Shown here: piece after piece, positions 41,971-51,988 of the stretch
Numbering within the stretch: the stretch's first letter is position 1
Layout: every line of letters starts with the position of its first letter
Assembly (NCBI RefSeq): GCF_027497995.1
Contig: NZ_JAODBT010000001.1
Span: 496,001 to 560,000, forward strand
Length of the DNA: 64,000 nucleotides
Source: Stenotrophomonas sp. Iso1
GTDB taxonomy: Bacteria; Pseudomonadota; Gammaproteobacteria; Xanthomonadales; Xanthomonadaceae
Reading direction: 5' to 3'
The notes under the pieces: model-generated
Database searches by the model: none
What the model was told of the DNA's origin: nothing
What the model saw: only the letters and a program-made list of their open reading frames with translations
Made by a program: the position numbers and the translations under genes

Positions 41971-43236
41971 ATGCCGATTCACCCAGTTCCAAGTCGTCGT
42001 CGTTTCATGGCCCATGCCGCTGCGCTCGGCGCGCTGGCGGTGCTGCCTCCGACGGAGGTGTTGGCGGCTTCTTGTGCGGGTAGCGCTGAGCGCTCGTGGA
42101 TTCCCAGCGATACGTTTCTCGCCGAGTTGCCAAGGATCATGCAGGCCTTCGCGGTTCCCGGCGTTGGCATTGCGGTGGTCGAGGATGGTGTGGTTGCCTG
42201 GAGCCGTGGTTTCGGCATGGCCAACGCAGTGACTGCAACGCCGGTTGATGCACGCACCGTGTTCGAGGATGCGTCACTCAGCAAGCCGGTGTTCGCCTAT
42301 CTGGTGATGCAGTTGGTGGATCAGGGTGTAATCGACCTGGATCGTCCGCTGGTCGAGTATCGACGCCCTGATTATCTAGGCGATCATCCATGGATTGCGT
42401 CGATCACCGCGCGGGATGTGTTGCGTCATAGCACCGGGTTGCCGGGCTGGCGCACGTCACCGGCGACGGAAAAACTGGTGCCGATGGTCAAGCCGGGGAC
42501 GCGCATCGATTATTCCGGTGAGGCGTTCTTCTGGTTGCAGCTGGTAGTTGAAACGCTCACCGGGCAGAGTCTGGACGACGCCATGCGCACGCATCTGTTC
42601 GCGCCGGCCAACATGAAGGACAGCAGTTACGCCTGGAACGCGGAGCTCGCAGTGCGCTCTGTCCATGGCCATCCCGCGCACGACCGGACGGATCCAGAAA
42701 AACCGCGACAGGTGATCCGCGAACAATGGAGTGCCGCCCAGCAAGTCGCCGATCGCTGGGGCAAGCCGCTGTCTGCGTGGAAATACGAGGATGCCGAGCG
42801 CGCGTTGCCCGACGTTATGGCGCTTGCGCCGCCTGGGTTGGTGACATGGCCAGGTGACATCCTGGCCAATGCGGCGGCAAGCCTGCGCACGACGGTGCAG
42901 GATTACGCGACCTTCCTGACGTTGATGATGGCGCGTAAACCGCGCGCCCCGTGGGAAGTCTCTGAAGCCACGCGATTGGCCATGTTGACGCCGCAGATCA
43001 GTCTGCCCGGTCGATGGACGGAGAAGGGGCTGGGCTGGAATATGGAGCAGACCCGTGACGGCCCAGTGTTCTATCACTCGGGTAGCAACAGCGGCATCTT
43101 CAAGAATTTCGCGGTCGGTGATGCGCAGCGACGGCGCGGCATTGTGGTGTTGACCAACAGCGGTAGCGGCTCATTTGTGCATCAACGTGTCGTGCGTGCG
43201 TCAACCGGATACGACCTGCTTTCCTACGACCTCTAG
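41971..43236 (+). CDS. Exported serine hydrolase (class C beta-lactamase-like)
   Basis: The 421-residue product belongs to the beta-lactamase/esterase/PBP4-like serine hydrolase family. The SxxK motif is in DASLSKPVFAY, the Tyr motif in IDYSGEAFFW, and the late HSGSNSG replaces the KTG box. The N-terminus (SRRRFMAHAAALGALAVLPP) has a double arginine and looks like a Tat-type signal. GGGAGG about 7-10 nt upstream supports the start. Family members act as esterases, D-aminopeptidases or carboxypeptidases, so antibiotic resistance should not be assumed. Confidence 0.85.
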   Translation: MPIHPVPSRRRFMAHAAALGALAVLPPTEVLAASCAGSAERSWIPSDTFLAELPRIMQAFAVPGVGIAVVEDGVVAWSRGFGMANAVTATPVDARTVFEDASLSKPVFAYLVMQLVDQGVIDLDRPLVEYRRPDYLGDHPWIASITARDVLRHSTGLPGWRTSPATEKLVPMVKPGTRIDYSGEAFFWLQLVVETLTGQSLDDAMRTHLFAPANMKDSSYAWNAELAVRSVHGHPAHDRTDPEKPRQVIREQWSAAQQVADRWGKPLSAWKYEDAERALPDVMALAPPGLVTWPGDILANAAASLRTTVQDYATFLTLMMARKPRAPWEVSEATRLAMLTPQISLPGRWTEKGLGWNMEQTRDGPVFYHSGSNSGIFKNFAVGDAQRRRGIVVLTNSGSGSFVHQRVVRASTGYDLLSYDL

Positions 43237-43392
43237 CCGGCGCCGCCTGGCAGTGCCGTGGATGGGTGAAGATCCGTTGACGCCGTCGTGTTCCCGGTTT
43301 GGAGAAGATCCCCCAGATACGGCCGTTGCTTTGGCAGTGTGAGACGCCAAGGCGATGCGGATGATGGGTGTTTGATCGGGAAGGAGAGGGGC

Positions 43393-45774
43393 GTGAGAGT
43401 GCTGCGACGTCTTTTCGCGCTTGTACTGGGCCTGATGGGCGCTGGCCTGTTGGCCGGGGGCGTCTGGTTGCTGCTGCTGAAAGGCTCGCCCTACTACGTG
43501 CTGGCCGGAGCGGCGTATCTGTGGGCTGCGTGGCGTTTGTGGTGGGGCCGGGGTGGGGCGGGCATCGTGGCCGTTGTCGCGGTGTTGACCATTGTCTGGG
43601 CGCTGTGGGAAAGCGGGATGGATTACTGGGCGCTGTTCCCGCGTGTGATGGCACCGCTGGCATTGGCCGCCGTTGCTTTGTGGATTGCGCCTGCGGAGCA
43701 GACTGCATCGCCGGGTTGGCGCGGCAAAGTGGGGCAGTTGGGTGCGGCGGTGTTCGCGCTGTTGTTCTTTGCGGGCTTTGCGTTTGCATTCCGGCAGCAC
43801 GGCGTGATCCAGCCTGCCAAAGACATCGCCTATCAGACACCGAAAGGCGACAACGCCGCTTCGGATTGGAGCGCGTATGGCCGAACGACCGAAGGTCTTC
43901 GCAATGCACCGTTTGATCAGATCAACCTGAAGAACGTCGCGCAGCTCACTCAGGCATGGATGTACCGCACCGGCGACAACGGCCCGGGCGTGGACCAGAA
44001 CACGCCGCTACAGATCGGCGACACGGTGTATTCGTGTTCGCGAAACAACATCGTCAGTGCCTTGGATGCTGACACCGGCGCGTTGCGTTGGAAGCACGAT
44101 CCGGAGGTGAGCGCGCCGTTCTGGCAACGCTGCCGTGGATTGGGCTTTTATCGCCTGCCGGCCGACGCAAAGGTGATTGCATCGGCCGATGCCGCCGACC
44201 TGGCCAACGGCGGCAGCACGCCGGTGCAGACGTGCGCCGAGCGCATCATCGAGACGACCGCCGATGCGCGTTTGATTGCCTTGGATGCAGATACCGGCCA
44301 GCCGTGCGGCGGCTTTGGGAATGGCGGCACGGTGCAGCTTTCGCAGGGAATGGGGCCAATCGACAAGGGCTTCTACTTCCAGACATCGGCACCGTTGGTG
44401 GCACGCGATCTGGTGGTGATCGGCGGATGGGTAGTGGACAACCAGCGCCGCGAGGAGCCGTCGGGCGTGATCCGTGCGTTCAGTGCGCGCACCGGTGAAC
44501 TGGTGTGGGCATGGGACCTTGGCAACCCGGAAATCACGAAGCTGCCACCGGAAGGGCAAACCTATACGCGCGGCACGCCAAACATGTGGACGGCAGCGGC
44601 GTATGACGATGCGCTGGGCCTGGTGTATGCGCCGCTGGGCAATGCCACGCCGGACTATTTTGGCCAGGGGCGTCCGGCGGGCTCAGAGGCGTACAACTCC
44701 AGCCTGGTTGCGTTGGACATCAATACCGGGCGGCCGCGTTGGAAATTCCAGACCGTGCATCACGACATCTGGGATTACGATCTGCCGTCGCAACCGGCGC
44801 TGGTGGATTTTCCCGATGAGACTGGTCGCAATGTGGCAGCGGTGCTGCAGACCACCAAACGCGGGCAGATCTTCATGCTTGATCGCGCCACCGGCAGGCC
44901 GCTGTCGGACGTCGTGGAAAAGCCTGTGCCGCAGAATGGTGCGGTGCCGGAGGAAACGCTGTCACCCACACAGCCTTACTCCGTTGGCATGCCGTCCATT
45001 GGGGTGCAGGCGCTGGAAGAACGGCGGATGTGGGGCATGACCCTGTTCGATCAGCTGGCCTGTCGCATCGCGTTCCGCAAGATGCGCTACGACGGTGACT
45101 TCACCCCGCCGGGCCCGCAGATGGCAATTCAACATCCGGGCAACATCGGTGGCATGAACTGGGGCAGCGTGTCGGTGGATACGCAGAATCAACGCGTGTT
45201 CCTCAACGACATCCGTGTACCGAGCATCTTTCAGTTGATCCCGCGCGAGGCCTACGCGGCGTTCTCCAAAACGCATCCGCCGGTAAGCGACGGCCATGGT
45301 CCTTCGCCGCAAGCCGGCACGCCATATGGCGTTTACACGACGATCTGGCTCTCGCGGCTCGGTGTGCCCTGCGTGCAGCCCCCGTTCGGTACGCTCACTG
45401 CATTGGACCTGCGCACGCGGCGTATCGCCTGGCAGATACCGGCCGGCACCGCAGAACAATTGGGGCCTGCGGGAGTCACGCTAGGCCTGCCGATGAAGAT
45501 GGGCATGCCGACGTATGGCGGAACGTTGAGCACGGATGCCGGTTTGGTGTTCTTTGCTGGTTTCCAGGATTACTACCTGCGTGCCTTCGATGCGCGTGAC
45601 GGTCGCGAAGTGTGGAAAGCGCCGCTTCCGGTGGGCGCAAGCGCAACGCCAATGAGTTATGTGTCGCCGAAGAGTGGGCGGCAATACATCCTGGTGTCGG
45701 TCGGTGGTTCGGCTTACTCCCGCGATGTTGGCGATTACGTCATCGCATTCGCATTGCCGGAGAAAAAGGGGTGA
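43393..45774 (+). CDS. Membrane-bound PQQ-dependent dehydrogenase (Gcd family)
   Basis: This 793-residue quinoprotein has about five N-terminal transmembrane helices (residues 1-130) followed by an eight-bladed PQQ-binding propeller in the periplasm (DWSAYGRTTEGLRNAPFDQIN onward, with repeated tryptophan-docking blades). It fits the glucose/quinate/shikimate dehydrogenase family, which passes electrons to ubiquinone. The exact substrate cannot be fixed here. A GTG with AAGGAG 6 nt upstream marks the start. No PQQ biosynthesis genes lie in the window. Confidence 0.92.
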   Translation: MRVLRRLFALVLGLMGAGLLAGGVWLLLLKGSPYYVLAGAAYLWAAWRLWWGRGGAGIVAVVAVLTIVWALWESGMDYWALFPRVMAPLALAAVALWIAPAEQTASPGWRGKVGQLGAAVFALLFFAGFAFAFRQHGVIQPAKDIAYQTPKGDNAASDWSAYGRTTEGLRNAPFDQINLKNVAQLTQAWMYRTGDNGPGVDQNTPLQIGDTVYSCSRNNIVSALDADTGALRWKHDPEVSAPFWQRCRGLGFYRLPADAKVIASADAADLANGGSTPVQTCAERIIETTADARLIALDADTGQPCGGFGNGGTVQLSQGMGPIDKGFYFQTSAPLVARDLVVIGGWVVDNQRREEPSGVIRAFSARTGELVWAWDLGNPEITKLPPEGQTYTRGTPNMWTAAAYDDALGLVYAPLGNATPDYFGQGRPAGSEAYNSSLVALDINTGRPRWKFQTVHHDIWDYDLPSQPALVDFPDETGRNVAAVLQTTKRGQIFMLDRATGRPLSDVVEKPVPQNGAVPEETLSPTQPYSVGMPSIGVQALEERRMWGMTLFDQLACRIAFRKMRYDGDFTPPGPQMAIQHPGNIGGMNWGSVSVDTQNQRVFLNDIRVPSIFQLIPREAYAAFSKTHPPVSDGHGPSPQAGTPYGVYTTIWLSRLGVPCVQPPFGTLTALDLRTRRIAWQIPAGTAEQLGPAGVTLGLPMKMGMPTYGGTLSTDAGLVFFAGFQDYYLRAFDARDGREVWKAPLPVGASATPMSYVSPKSGRQYILVSVGGSAYSRDVGDYVIAFALPEKKG

Positions 45775-45819
45775 ATCGGCAACGATAGAGCAGGGTTGCG
45801 CTCCGTCGCGCGGCGCTGA

Positions 45820-46113
45820 TCATTCGTCATCGATTTCCAGAACCGTGCCCAGATGCTCGGCCAATGTCTGCGCCGCTGCCAACACGCGGTGACGCGTGGA
45901 GTCGTCGGCGATTTCCACCCGGATCATGTGATTGCCCGGACCGGCGTTGTCGCTGAGGCCAGCTGAACTGCTGTCCTCATCATCCGCACCGGCATCCGGT
46001 TCCAGATCAGCCACGTCTTCGGCCCATTCCACGCCATCAAAGTCTTTGAGCAGATCAAGCATGGCTTGGGCTGCGTCATCATCGCCGGTCAGGCGGAGTT
46101 GAAGGGTTGCCAT
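45820..46113 (-). CDS. Small acidic protein, function unknown
   Basis: The 97-residue product has two ferredoxin-like or ACT-like segments (ATLQLRLTGDDDAAQAMLDLL and HMIRVEIADDSTRHRVLAAAQ) joined by an acidic linker (DAGADDEDSSS). GGAG 8 nt before the ATG supports translation. I recognise no named family. It converges on the PQQ dehydrogenase gene. Confidence 0.65.
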   Translation of the reverse strand: MATLQLRLTGDDDAAQAMLDLLKDFDGVEWAEDVADLEPDAGADDEDSSSAGLSDNAGPGNHMIRVEIADDSTRHRVLAAAQTLAEHLGTVLEIDDE

Positions 46114-46271
46114 GGGGTATCTCCGTTTCAGAGCGCACAGTGTCGGAGCAAGCGCGTTAAGACGAAGCGTTGGTATGGGTGAACATGGTCACGGGGCGTG
46201 GAGAAACAGGTGCTCCACGGCTGATGAAAGACGGCGCGTTCATCGGCCTGGCGACCGGTACCAGCGGCATG

Positions 46272-47114
46272 TCAGCGGCGCGTGGCCAGTACACCGTCCA
46301 GCGCCAGCTCGGCCTTGAAGCCAGCTTTCTGCAGGCGCGTGGCGACCTCACGCGGTACGTCGCGGCCGCTGGTGAGTTTGTTGGGGCTGCCGGTGTAGTG
46401 GAACAGGCGCCCGCCGTTGCGCAGCACGCGTGCAAGCTGGTCGTAGAACACCTGCGAGTACAGTTCGCCGGCGATACCGAAACGCGGCGGGTCGTGCAGC
46501 ACGGCATCCATCGAGGCGTCGGCGAGGTGTTCGATCTCCTGGGAGACGTCGCCCTGTTTCAAGTTCAGGCGGCCCTGTGCGTAGGTGGCCTCCGGGTCCG
46601 GCGACCAGGGATTGAGCGTGCGCAGCCACAGCACCTCCGTGCTCTTCTCGAATGAGTGCATGCCGGCGACGCCGTCGTCCAGGCAGCATGCGGCGAAGTA
46701 GCCCATGCCGCCGCAGGTATCGAGCACCTGTTTGCCGCGCGGTTCCACCAACGCTACTTTGCGGCGCGCATCGTCCATTGGCGAAACCTGCGCGCTGACC
46801 AGCATCTTGATGCCGTCAATTTCGAATGTCGGCACGCCCCAATCGGTGGGCACCAGCTTGTACAGGCCGCTGCCAAAGCGCGAGGCGGCGCTGAATTCGT
46901 CGCCATCCCAGTAATAGATCGTGCGGTCCTTGAGCTTTGCCGGCCACGGGTAATGCTGACCGCGCCATTGCCAACCGTCGTTGCTGAGGATGACGTTGTC
47001 CTCGCTGCGGCCCAGGTCGAACGAGGCGCTGGCGTGGCTGGCGCCTTTCTTCAGCGCGGCCTGCAGTTGGTCGAGCAGAGGGCGGGTGAGCAACGGGCCG
47101 GTGTAGTGGGGCAT
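46272..47114 (-). CDS. Class I SAM methyltransferase, archaeal-type (COG2521-like)
   Basis: The 280-residue protein has a glycine-rich SAM-binding loop (VLDTCGGMGYFAACCL) and a catalytic-looking DPPRF motif (AVLHDPPRFGIAGELYSQVFYDQL), then VLRNGGRLFHYTGSPNK. That combination matches a group first described as predicted archaeal methyltransferases and found patchily in bacteria. The N-terminal 120 residues form a separate domain (DGWQWRGQHYPWP). DPP(Y/F)-type motifs usually methylate amino groups of nucleic acids or proteins. The substrate is unknown. Confidence 0.75.
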   Translation of the reverse strand: MPHYTGPLLTRPLLDQLQAALKKGASHASASFDLGRSEDNVILSNDGWQWRGQHYPWPAKLKDRTIYYWDGDEFSAASRFGSGLYKLVPTDWGVPTFEIDGIKMLVSAQVSPMDDARRKVALVEPRGKQVLDTCGGMGYFAACCLDDGVAGMHSFEKSTEVLWLRTLNPWSPDPEATYAQGRLNLKQGDVSQEIEHLADASMDAVLHDPPRFGIAGELYSQVFYDQLARVLRNGGRLFHYTGSPNKLTSGRDVPREVATRLQKAGFKAELALDGVLATRR

Positions 47115-47354
47115 GCGGGGGACGAGGGCGAGACGGGGAGGGAATGCTACCGCAGGGTGGGTGGGAGGGCTGTTTCAACCGGAAGGGCGGCCTCGCCAGC
47201 GCTTGCTGTGTGTGATGCCCTTCATCTCGACAGCCCTCACCCAAGTGCAGGAGCAGAAAGCTGCCCCGGGCCCGCACTGCAGGCATAATTCGCGCCCTTT
47301 CCTTTGATTCCGCCGGTCCGTGCCAATCTCGGCAAGCGCTGGCGGCAGACGCGT

Positions 47355-48854
47355 ATGTCCTTCCTGAACGCTGAACTGGCGCAGTGGCGCGCCAATCCCC
47401 TGCGCGAAATGCTGGCCGGTGCGGTGGCCACGTTCGCGCTGATCCCCGAGGTCATCGCCTTTTCGTTCGTGGCTGGCGTGGACCCGCAAGTAGGCCTGTT
47501 CGCCTCGTTCGTGCTGAGCATCGTGATTGCGGTGTTTGGTGGGAGGCCGGCGATGATCACCGCCGCTGCCGGTTCGGTGGCGCTGGTGGCGGCGCCTTTG
47601 ATCAGCGCCCACGGTCTGCCCTATCTGTTCGCTGCCGGCCTGTTGGCGGGCGTGTTCCAGGTGCTGTTCGGGGTGCTGCGGTTGGGCGTGTTGATGCGTT
47701 TCGTGAGTAGCTCGGTGCGGACGGGCTTCGTCAATGCGTTGGCCATTTTGATCTTCTCCGCGCAGTTGCCACAGCTGCAGGGCGCCACTCCGGCCACCTG
47801 GATGATGCTCGGCCTGGGCTTGTTGCTGATCTATGGATTGCCGCGCCTGCCATTGCCGGGTGTGCGGGCGATTCCTTCCCCGTTGATCTGCATCGTGGTG
47901 CTGAGCCTGCTGGCGTCGTGGTTGAAACTGGACCTGCCCACGGTTGCCGATCTCGGCAAGTTGCCAGATTCCCTGCCGCATTGGATGGGTTTGCCGGCGC
48001 TGCCGTTTGATCTGGACACGTTGCGCATCATCGCGATGCCCGCGTTGGCCATTGCCATGGTTGGCTTGCTGGAGTCGATGATGACCGCGCGCGTGGTTGA
48101 TGAACTTACCGACTCGCCCAGTTCCAAGAACCGCGAATGCACGGGCTTGGGCATGGCGAACATCGCTGCCGGATTGTTCGGTGGCATTGCCGGTTGCGGC
48201 ATGATCGGGCAGACCGTGGGCAACGTGAAGTACGGCGGCCGGGGGCGCTTGTCCACGCTGTTTGCCGGTGTATTCCTGCTGGTGTTGATGGTGCTGCTGA
48301 AGCCGTGGGTGGCGCAGGTGCCGGTGATCGCGTTGGTGGCGATCATGGTGATGGTCAGCGTCTCCACGTTCGACTGGGGCAGCCTCGGTGCGCTGGTGCG
48401 GCACCCGCGTCTGTCTGGTGTGGTGATGTTGGCCACGGTGGCGGTGACGCTGGGTACGCACAATCTGGCTGCCGGTGTCGGTGTGGGCGTACTGCTGAGC
48501 GGCGTGTTCTTCGCGCTGAAGGTCGCGCAGCTGCTGCAGGTGCGGTCACATGAGGACGAGGATGGCAGCCTGCGCTACGCAGTGAGCGGGCAGGTGTTTT
48601 TTGCCTCGGCCGATGCGTTCATTGATGCGTTCGATCCGCGCGTGGCGGAAGGGCGCAAGGTAGTGATTGATCTGTCGCACGCGCAGCTGTGGGACATCAC
48701 CGCCGTGGCCGCGTTGGAGAAAGTGGTGAGCCGTTATCGCCACCATGGCGTGAAACCGCGTGTGCTCGGGCTGGACCGGCACGGCCGCACATTGCTGCGG
48801 CGCGTGCTGCGTGAAGGTGAATTGGCCGTGGAGGATGCGCCGGCCGCGCGTTGA
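47355..48854 (+). CDS. SulP-family anion transporter with STAS domain
   Basis: The 499-residue protein has 10-12 hydrophobic helices with the SulP N-terminal signature (LAGAVATFALIPEVIAFSFVAGVDP) and a short C-terminal STAS domain (VVIDLSHAQLWDITAVAALEKVV). SulP proteins move sulfate, bicarbonate or dicarboxylates. The substrate cannot be told from this sequence. The ATG at 47355 fits the family start. A CATAAT hexamer at 47284-47289 is a possible -10. Confidence 0.88.
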   Translation: MSFLNAELAQWRANPLREMLAGAVATFALIPEVIAFSFVAGVDPQVGLFASFVLSIVIAVFGGRPAMITAAAGSVALVAAPLISAHGLPYLFAAGLLAGVFQVLFGVLRLGVLMRFVSSSVRTGFVNALAILIFSAQLPQLQGATPATWMMLGLGLLLIYGLPRLPLPGVRAIPSPLICIVVLSLLASWLKLDLPTVADLGKLPDSLPHWMGLPALPFDLDTLRIIAMPALAIAMVGLLESMMTARVVDELTDSPSSKNRECTGLGMANIAAGLFGGIAGCGMIGQTVGNVKYGGRGRLSTLFAGVFLLVLMVLLKPWVAQVPVIALVAIMVMVSVSTFDWGSLGALVRHPRLSGVVMLATVAVTLGTHNLAAGVGVGVLLSGVFFALKVAQLLQVRSHEDEDGSLRYAVSGQVFFASADAFIDAFDPRVAEGRKVVIDLSHAQLWDITAVAALEKVVSRYRHHGVKPRVLGLDRHGRTLLRRVLREGELAVEDAPAAR

Positions 48855-48863
48855 ACGGCAGTG

Positions 48864-48893
48864 CCGTAGGAGCGACCTCGGCCGCTCCTACGG
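48864..48893. repeat. GTAG-type palindrome (REP/SMAG-like)
   Basis: An 11-bp perfect stem (CCGTAGGAGCG, 8-nt loop ACCTCGGC) lies between two convergent genes, SulP and the acyl-CoA dehydrogenase. The GTAG at the stem base and the intergenic location fit the GTAG-headed REP elements common in Stenotrophomonas and relatives. It may also work as a terminator. Confidence 0.7.
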
Positions 48894-48903
48894 GTGTTGT
48901 CGG

Positions 48904-50652
48904 TTACATCACATCCCACGCATAACCGCCGCGCTCCAACACCGAGGCGGCGAGCGATTCGATGATTTCATCTTCATTGCGTTCCAAGCCGCGCACATTG
49001 CGGGCCATGCGCCGACGCGCCTGTCGGGCGAACAGACGCGCGATCTTGATCGCGTCATCTGCTGCAGGATGCTTGGCGTCCACCAGGCTGTTCACGCGTG
49101 ACAGCACGCACAGCCCCACGAACAGATCGATGGCGATATCAGCCACGCGCTTCTGTGCATGCTGCTGATCGGCGATCTTCTTGCCGTGCGCGCGCAGCAG
49201 GCGGTCCGATGCCTTGGACAACTCCACCGAATACTTCTCGCACAGTCGCGCCAAAGGACGCAGGGACTCAGCCAGCGGTGCACGGATGCGGCCGGTGCCA
49301 TAGCCGGTGGCTTCGCGTACGCGACGGCCAGCGTAATCGCTGAGCACGCCGAACCCCTTGATGGGCTCGTTGAAGATGCCGCCGACCGCGCTCTGCAGTT
49401 CGCTCAGCGTAGCGCCAACGCCCTTCAAGCCATTGAGTGCCACGTACAGGCGCAGGATCTCGTTGGTACCTTCGAAGATGGAGAGGATGCGTGTGTCGCG
49501 GGTCATCTGTTCGTATGGCAGCTCGCGCATGAAGCCGTTGCCGGCAGCGATCTGCAGTGACTCATAGCAACAGCGCTGCACCGCTTCGCTGGCGAACACC
49601 TTGCTCATCGCCGCTTCCACCGAGTAGTCGGTGCGGCCGCTGTCGATCAGGTGCGCCACCATCCACACCGTGCTTTCGGCGGCGAAACAGTCGGCGGTCA
49701 TCTGTGCGATCTTCTCGCGCACCAAGCCAAACTCAGCAATCGGTTGGCCAAATTGCTTGCGTTCATTGGCCTGTGCGCAGGCCATGCGGATCAGCGAACG
49801 CATGCCGCCCACCGCGCCGCCGCCCAAGCCAGTGCGGCCGCTGTTGAGGATGTTCATCGCCACCTTGAAACCCTTGCCGACCGGGCCGAGCACATTGGCC
49901 GCGGGCACGCGCACGTCGTTGAACGCAACGGTAGTGGTGGATGAAGCGCGGATGCCCATTTTGTCTTCGTGCGGGCCGTGGCTCACGCCGTCCCATTTGG
50001 CTTCCACGATGAACGCGGTGACCTTGCCTTCGGGGGTGTCGGTGCGGGCGAACACCGTGTAGAAATCGGCAATGCCGCCGTTGGTGATCCAGATCTTCTC
50101 GCCGTTGAGCGTCCAGGTGCCGTCGTCGTTGCGCGTGGCCTTGGTGCGGATGGCAGCGGCATCGGAACCGGCACCGGATTCGGTAAGGCAGAACGCGGCG
50201 ATCATTTCACCGCTGGCCAATGCCGGCAGATAGCGCTGCTTCTGCTCGTCGTTGCCGAACAGCAACAGGCCTTTCATGCCGATGGAGCTGTGCGCACCGA
50301 CGGTGAGTGACACGGAACTGTCGTGGCTGCTGGTCTGGCCGAGCACACGTGCGTAAGCGCCGTTGGACAGCGCCATGCCACCGTACTCTTCGGGAATGAT
50401 CAATCCGAACAAACCCATCTCGCGCAGCGCCTGGATGAATTCGGGTGGCTGCTCGGCATCTCGGTCGTACTGGCGCAGCTCGGCGGTCTTCTCGCCCAGG
50501 AACTGGTCGATGGCATCGGTCATGGCGCCGAGCATCTCGCGGTCACGCTCGCGGATCTGCGGGTAAGGAAACAGCGCATCTTCGGCGATATGGCCAAAGA
50601 ACAGCTGTTTGGCGATGCTTTCGTCCAGGTTCTGCGATGCAACGTCGTTCAC
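48904..50652 (-). CDS. Acyl-CoA dehydrogenase (long-form)
   Basis: The 582-residue FAD-dependent enzyme carries the family signatures FCLTESGAGSDAAAIRTKA and the catalytic glutamate loop ILSIFEGTNEILRLYVALNG. An extra C-terminal helical domain of about 170 residues follows, as in VLCAD/ACAD9-type enzymes. It should catalyse the first step of beta-oxidation on longer acyl-CoAs. The GTG at 50652 has AAGGAG 7 nt upstream, so the longer open frame is not used. Confidence 0.93.
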   Translation of the reverse strand: MNDVASQNLDESIAKQLFFGHIAEDALFPYPQIRERDREMLGAMTDAIDQFLGEKTAELRQYDRDAEQPPEFIQALREMGLFGLIIPEEYGGMALSNGAYARVLGQTSSHDSSVSLTVGAHSSIGMKGLLLFGNDEQKQRYLPALASGEMIAAFCLTESGAGSDAAAIRTKATRNDDGTWTLNGEKIWITNGGIADFYTVFARTDTPEGKVTAFIVEAKWDGVSHGPHEDKMGIRASSTTTVAFNDVRVPAANVLGPVGKGFKVAMNILNSGRTGLGGGAVGGMRSLIRMACAQANERKQFGQPIAEFGLVREKIAQMTADCFAAESTVWMVAHLIDSGRTDYSVEAAMSKVFASEAVQRCCYESLQIAAGNGFMRELPYEQMTRDTRILSIFEGTNEILRLYVALNGLKGVGATLSELQSAVGGIFNEPIKGFGVLSDYAGRRVREATGYGTGRIRAPLAESLRPLARLCEKYSVELSKASDRLLRAHGKKIADQQHAQKRVADIAIDLFVGLCVLSRVNSLVDAKHPAADDAIKIARLFARQARRRMARNVRGLERNEDEIIESLAASVLERGGYAWDVM

Positions 50653-50838
50653 GGAACAGCTCCTTTCAATGCAGGGGATGACACGCCTGGGGGCCATCAT
50701 CGCCCATGGGTATGAAAGGATCACATCCGGACTGCTGCCATCGCTGGAACTTGCCGTCCTTGCCGTGGTCAGTGTCTTGCGCAGATGTGCCGTGGCAGGG
50801 CCGGTAGCCGCCTTGCGGAGTTCTCATGATGGACATGC

Positions 50839-51762
50839 ATGCACTACCGCAGTCAGCCCGAGCCTATGTGGATCCGAACCGTTGCCGGCATGGCGGCGTT
50901 GGCATTCTTATCAGCACTGGCGCGGCTGTTGCTGCAGATGCCCGAGGCCGCGCCGGCAACGCGTGAAGCGCGCGTGCAACTGCGTTGGTTGCCGCCCGCA
51001 GGTGCCCGTCCGCAGAAGGTGGAACCGCTGATCATTCCCGTTGAAGCGACACCGGACCCGGTCACGCCACCGGAGCAGCCCGTGCAGCCGCGACCAGCCA
51101 TGACTGTTGTGACCACCGCGATGCCGGCTGCGACGAAACCCAGCGAAGATTTGGTGAAGAATCTCTACGGCAGCGATGGAAGACCCGAGATTCCGGATGC
51201 GGCGGGTGTACGCCAAAAGGCGTCGGCGGAACGTGTGTTTGAGCATCGCGACGAACTGGCGACGGGCGTCGGTGAACGTGCAACCGCCAACCTTTTCAGC
51301 GGCAAGAACGCAGGCACCAGCCAATCACGCGCGCAGCGGGCGCTGTATGGGCGCGACATCCAGGCTGCGGAAGCACGACGACCTCCCGAAGTCGCGTTCA
51401 ACCCTGCTTTGCATGAGCGCCCGGCTGACCTGGGCAGCGAAGCAACCGGCGATGCCTACAAAGCCGCACCGATTCGCTTTGAGAAAGTACCGGATATGAA
51501 AGGCGAAGCCAGTCGCCGTATCCGTGCCGCGATCGGTGCCCTGGAAGGTCGCTATCCGCGTTGCGGTGCAGAGCAGCGCACGCGCTGGATGGCGGCTGCG
51601 TTGACGCATCTGAACACCCTGCAGCGGGTGGAGTATCGCTACAACAACGGTGCCGATCCGACCGAAGCCGAGCACACCCTGCCCAGCGCCGCCGATAGCG
51701 CCTACGACCTTGCGCGGCGCGCCCTCTGGGATGCCGAGCGGCGCATGAAGACCTGCGGCTAG
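50839..51762 (+). CDS. Membrane-anchored protein, function unknown
   Basis: The 307-residue product has one N-terminal transmembrane helix (IRTVAGMAALAFLSALARLLL). A proline-rich linker (EATPDPVTPPEQPVQPRPA) follows, then a mostly charged C-terminal domain containing FEKVPDMKGEASRRIRAAIGALEGRYPRC. The layout resembles periplasm-spanning envelope proteins, but no family is recognised. The ATG at 50866 (MWIRT) is an alternative start. Confidence 0.6.
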   Translation: MHYRSQPEPMWIRTVAGMAALAFLSALARLLLQMPEAAPATREARVQLRWLPPAGARPQKVEPLIIPVEATPDPVTPPEQPVQPRPAMTVVTTAMPAATKPSEDLVKNLYGSDGRPEIPDAAGVRQKASAERVFEHRDELATGVGERATANLFSGKNAGTSQSRAQRALYGRDIQAAEARRPPEVAFNPALHERPADLGSEATGDAYKAAPIRFEKVPDMKGEASRRIRAAIGALEGRYPRCGAEQRTRWMAAALTHLNTLQRVEYRYNNGADPTEAEHTLPSAADSAYDLARRALWDAERRMKTCG

Positions 51763-51837
51763 GTCAGACTGTCCTGTGCGTAGCGCCGTGTGACGCCACG
51801 ATGTCGGTTGCACTGGCGGCTCAGGCCGTCGTTTGTG

Positions 51838-51858
51838 ACAGGGCGTCTGTCGCCCTGT
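51838..51858 (+). terminator. Hairpin after the anchored unknown protein
   Basis: An 8-bp perfect stem (ACAGGGCG, 5-nt loop) lies 76 bp after the stop at 51762. The T run is poor, so it may be weak. Confidence 0.4.
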
Positions 51859-51988
51859 TGTGCACCTCGGTCAGACCCCGGACATGCGTGGGTCAAAGCG
51901 GGACAGGTTTCATAACTAATTGTTTTTGGTGTGATTTATGGTGATTGGTGTGCCTAGAATCCGGGTCCTTACACGCTCTGGGATTGCG

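Noticed and set aside
41971..43236. Antibiotic-resistance beta-lactamase
   Set aside because: It has the class C fold motifs, but lacks the usual YxN and KTG sequences; a general serine hydrolase is the safer call.
47175..48461. 428-codon minus-strand frame across the SulP gene
   Set aside because: Extremely His/Gln/Arg-rich shadow without family features.
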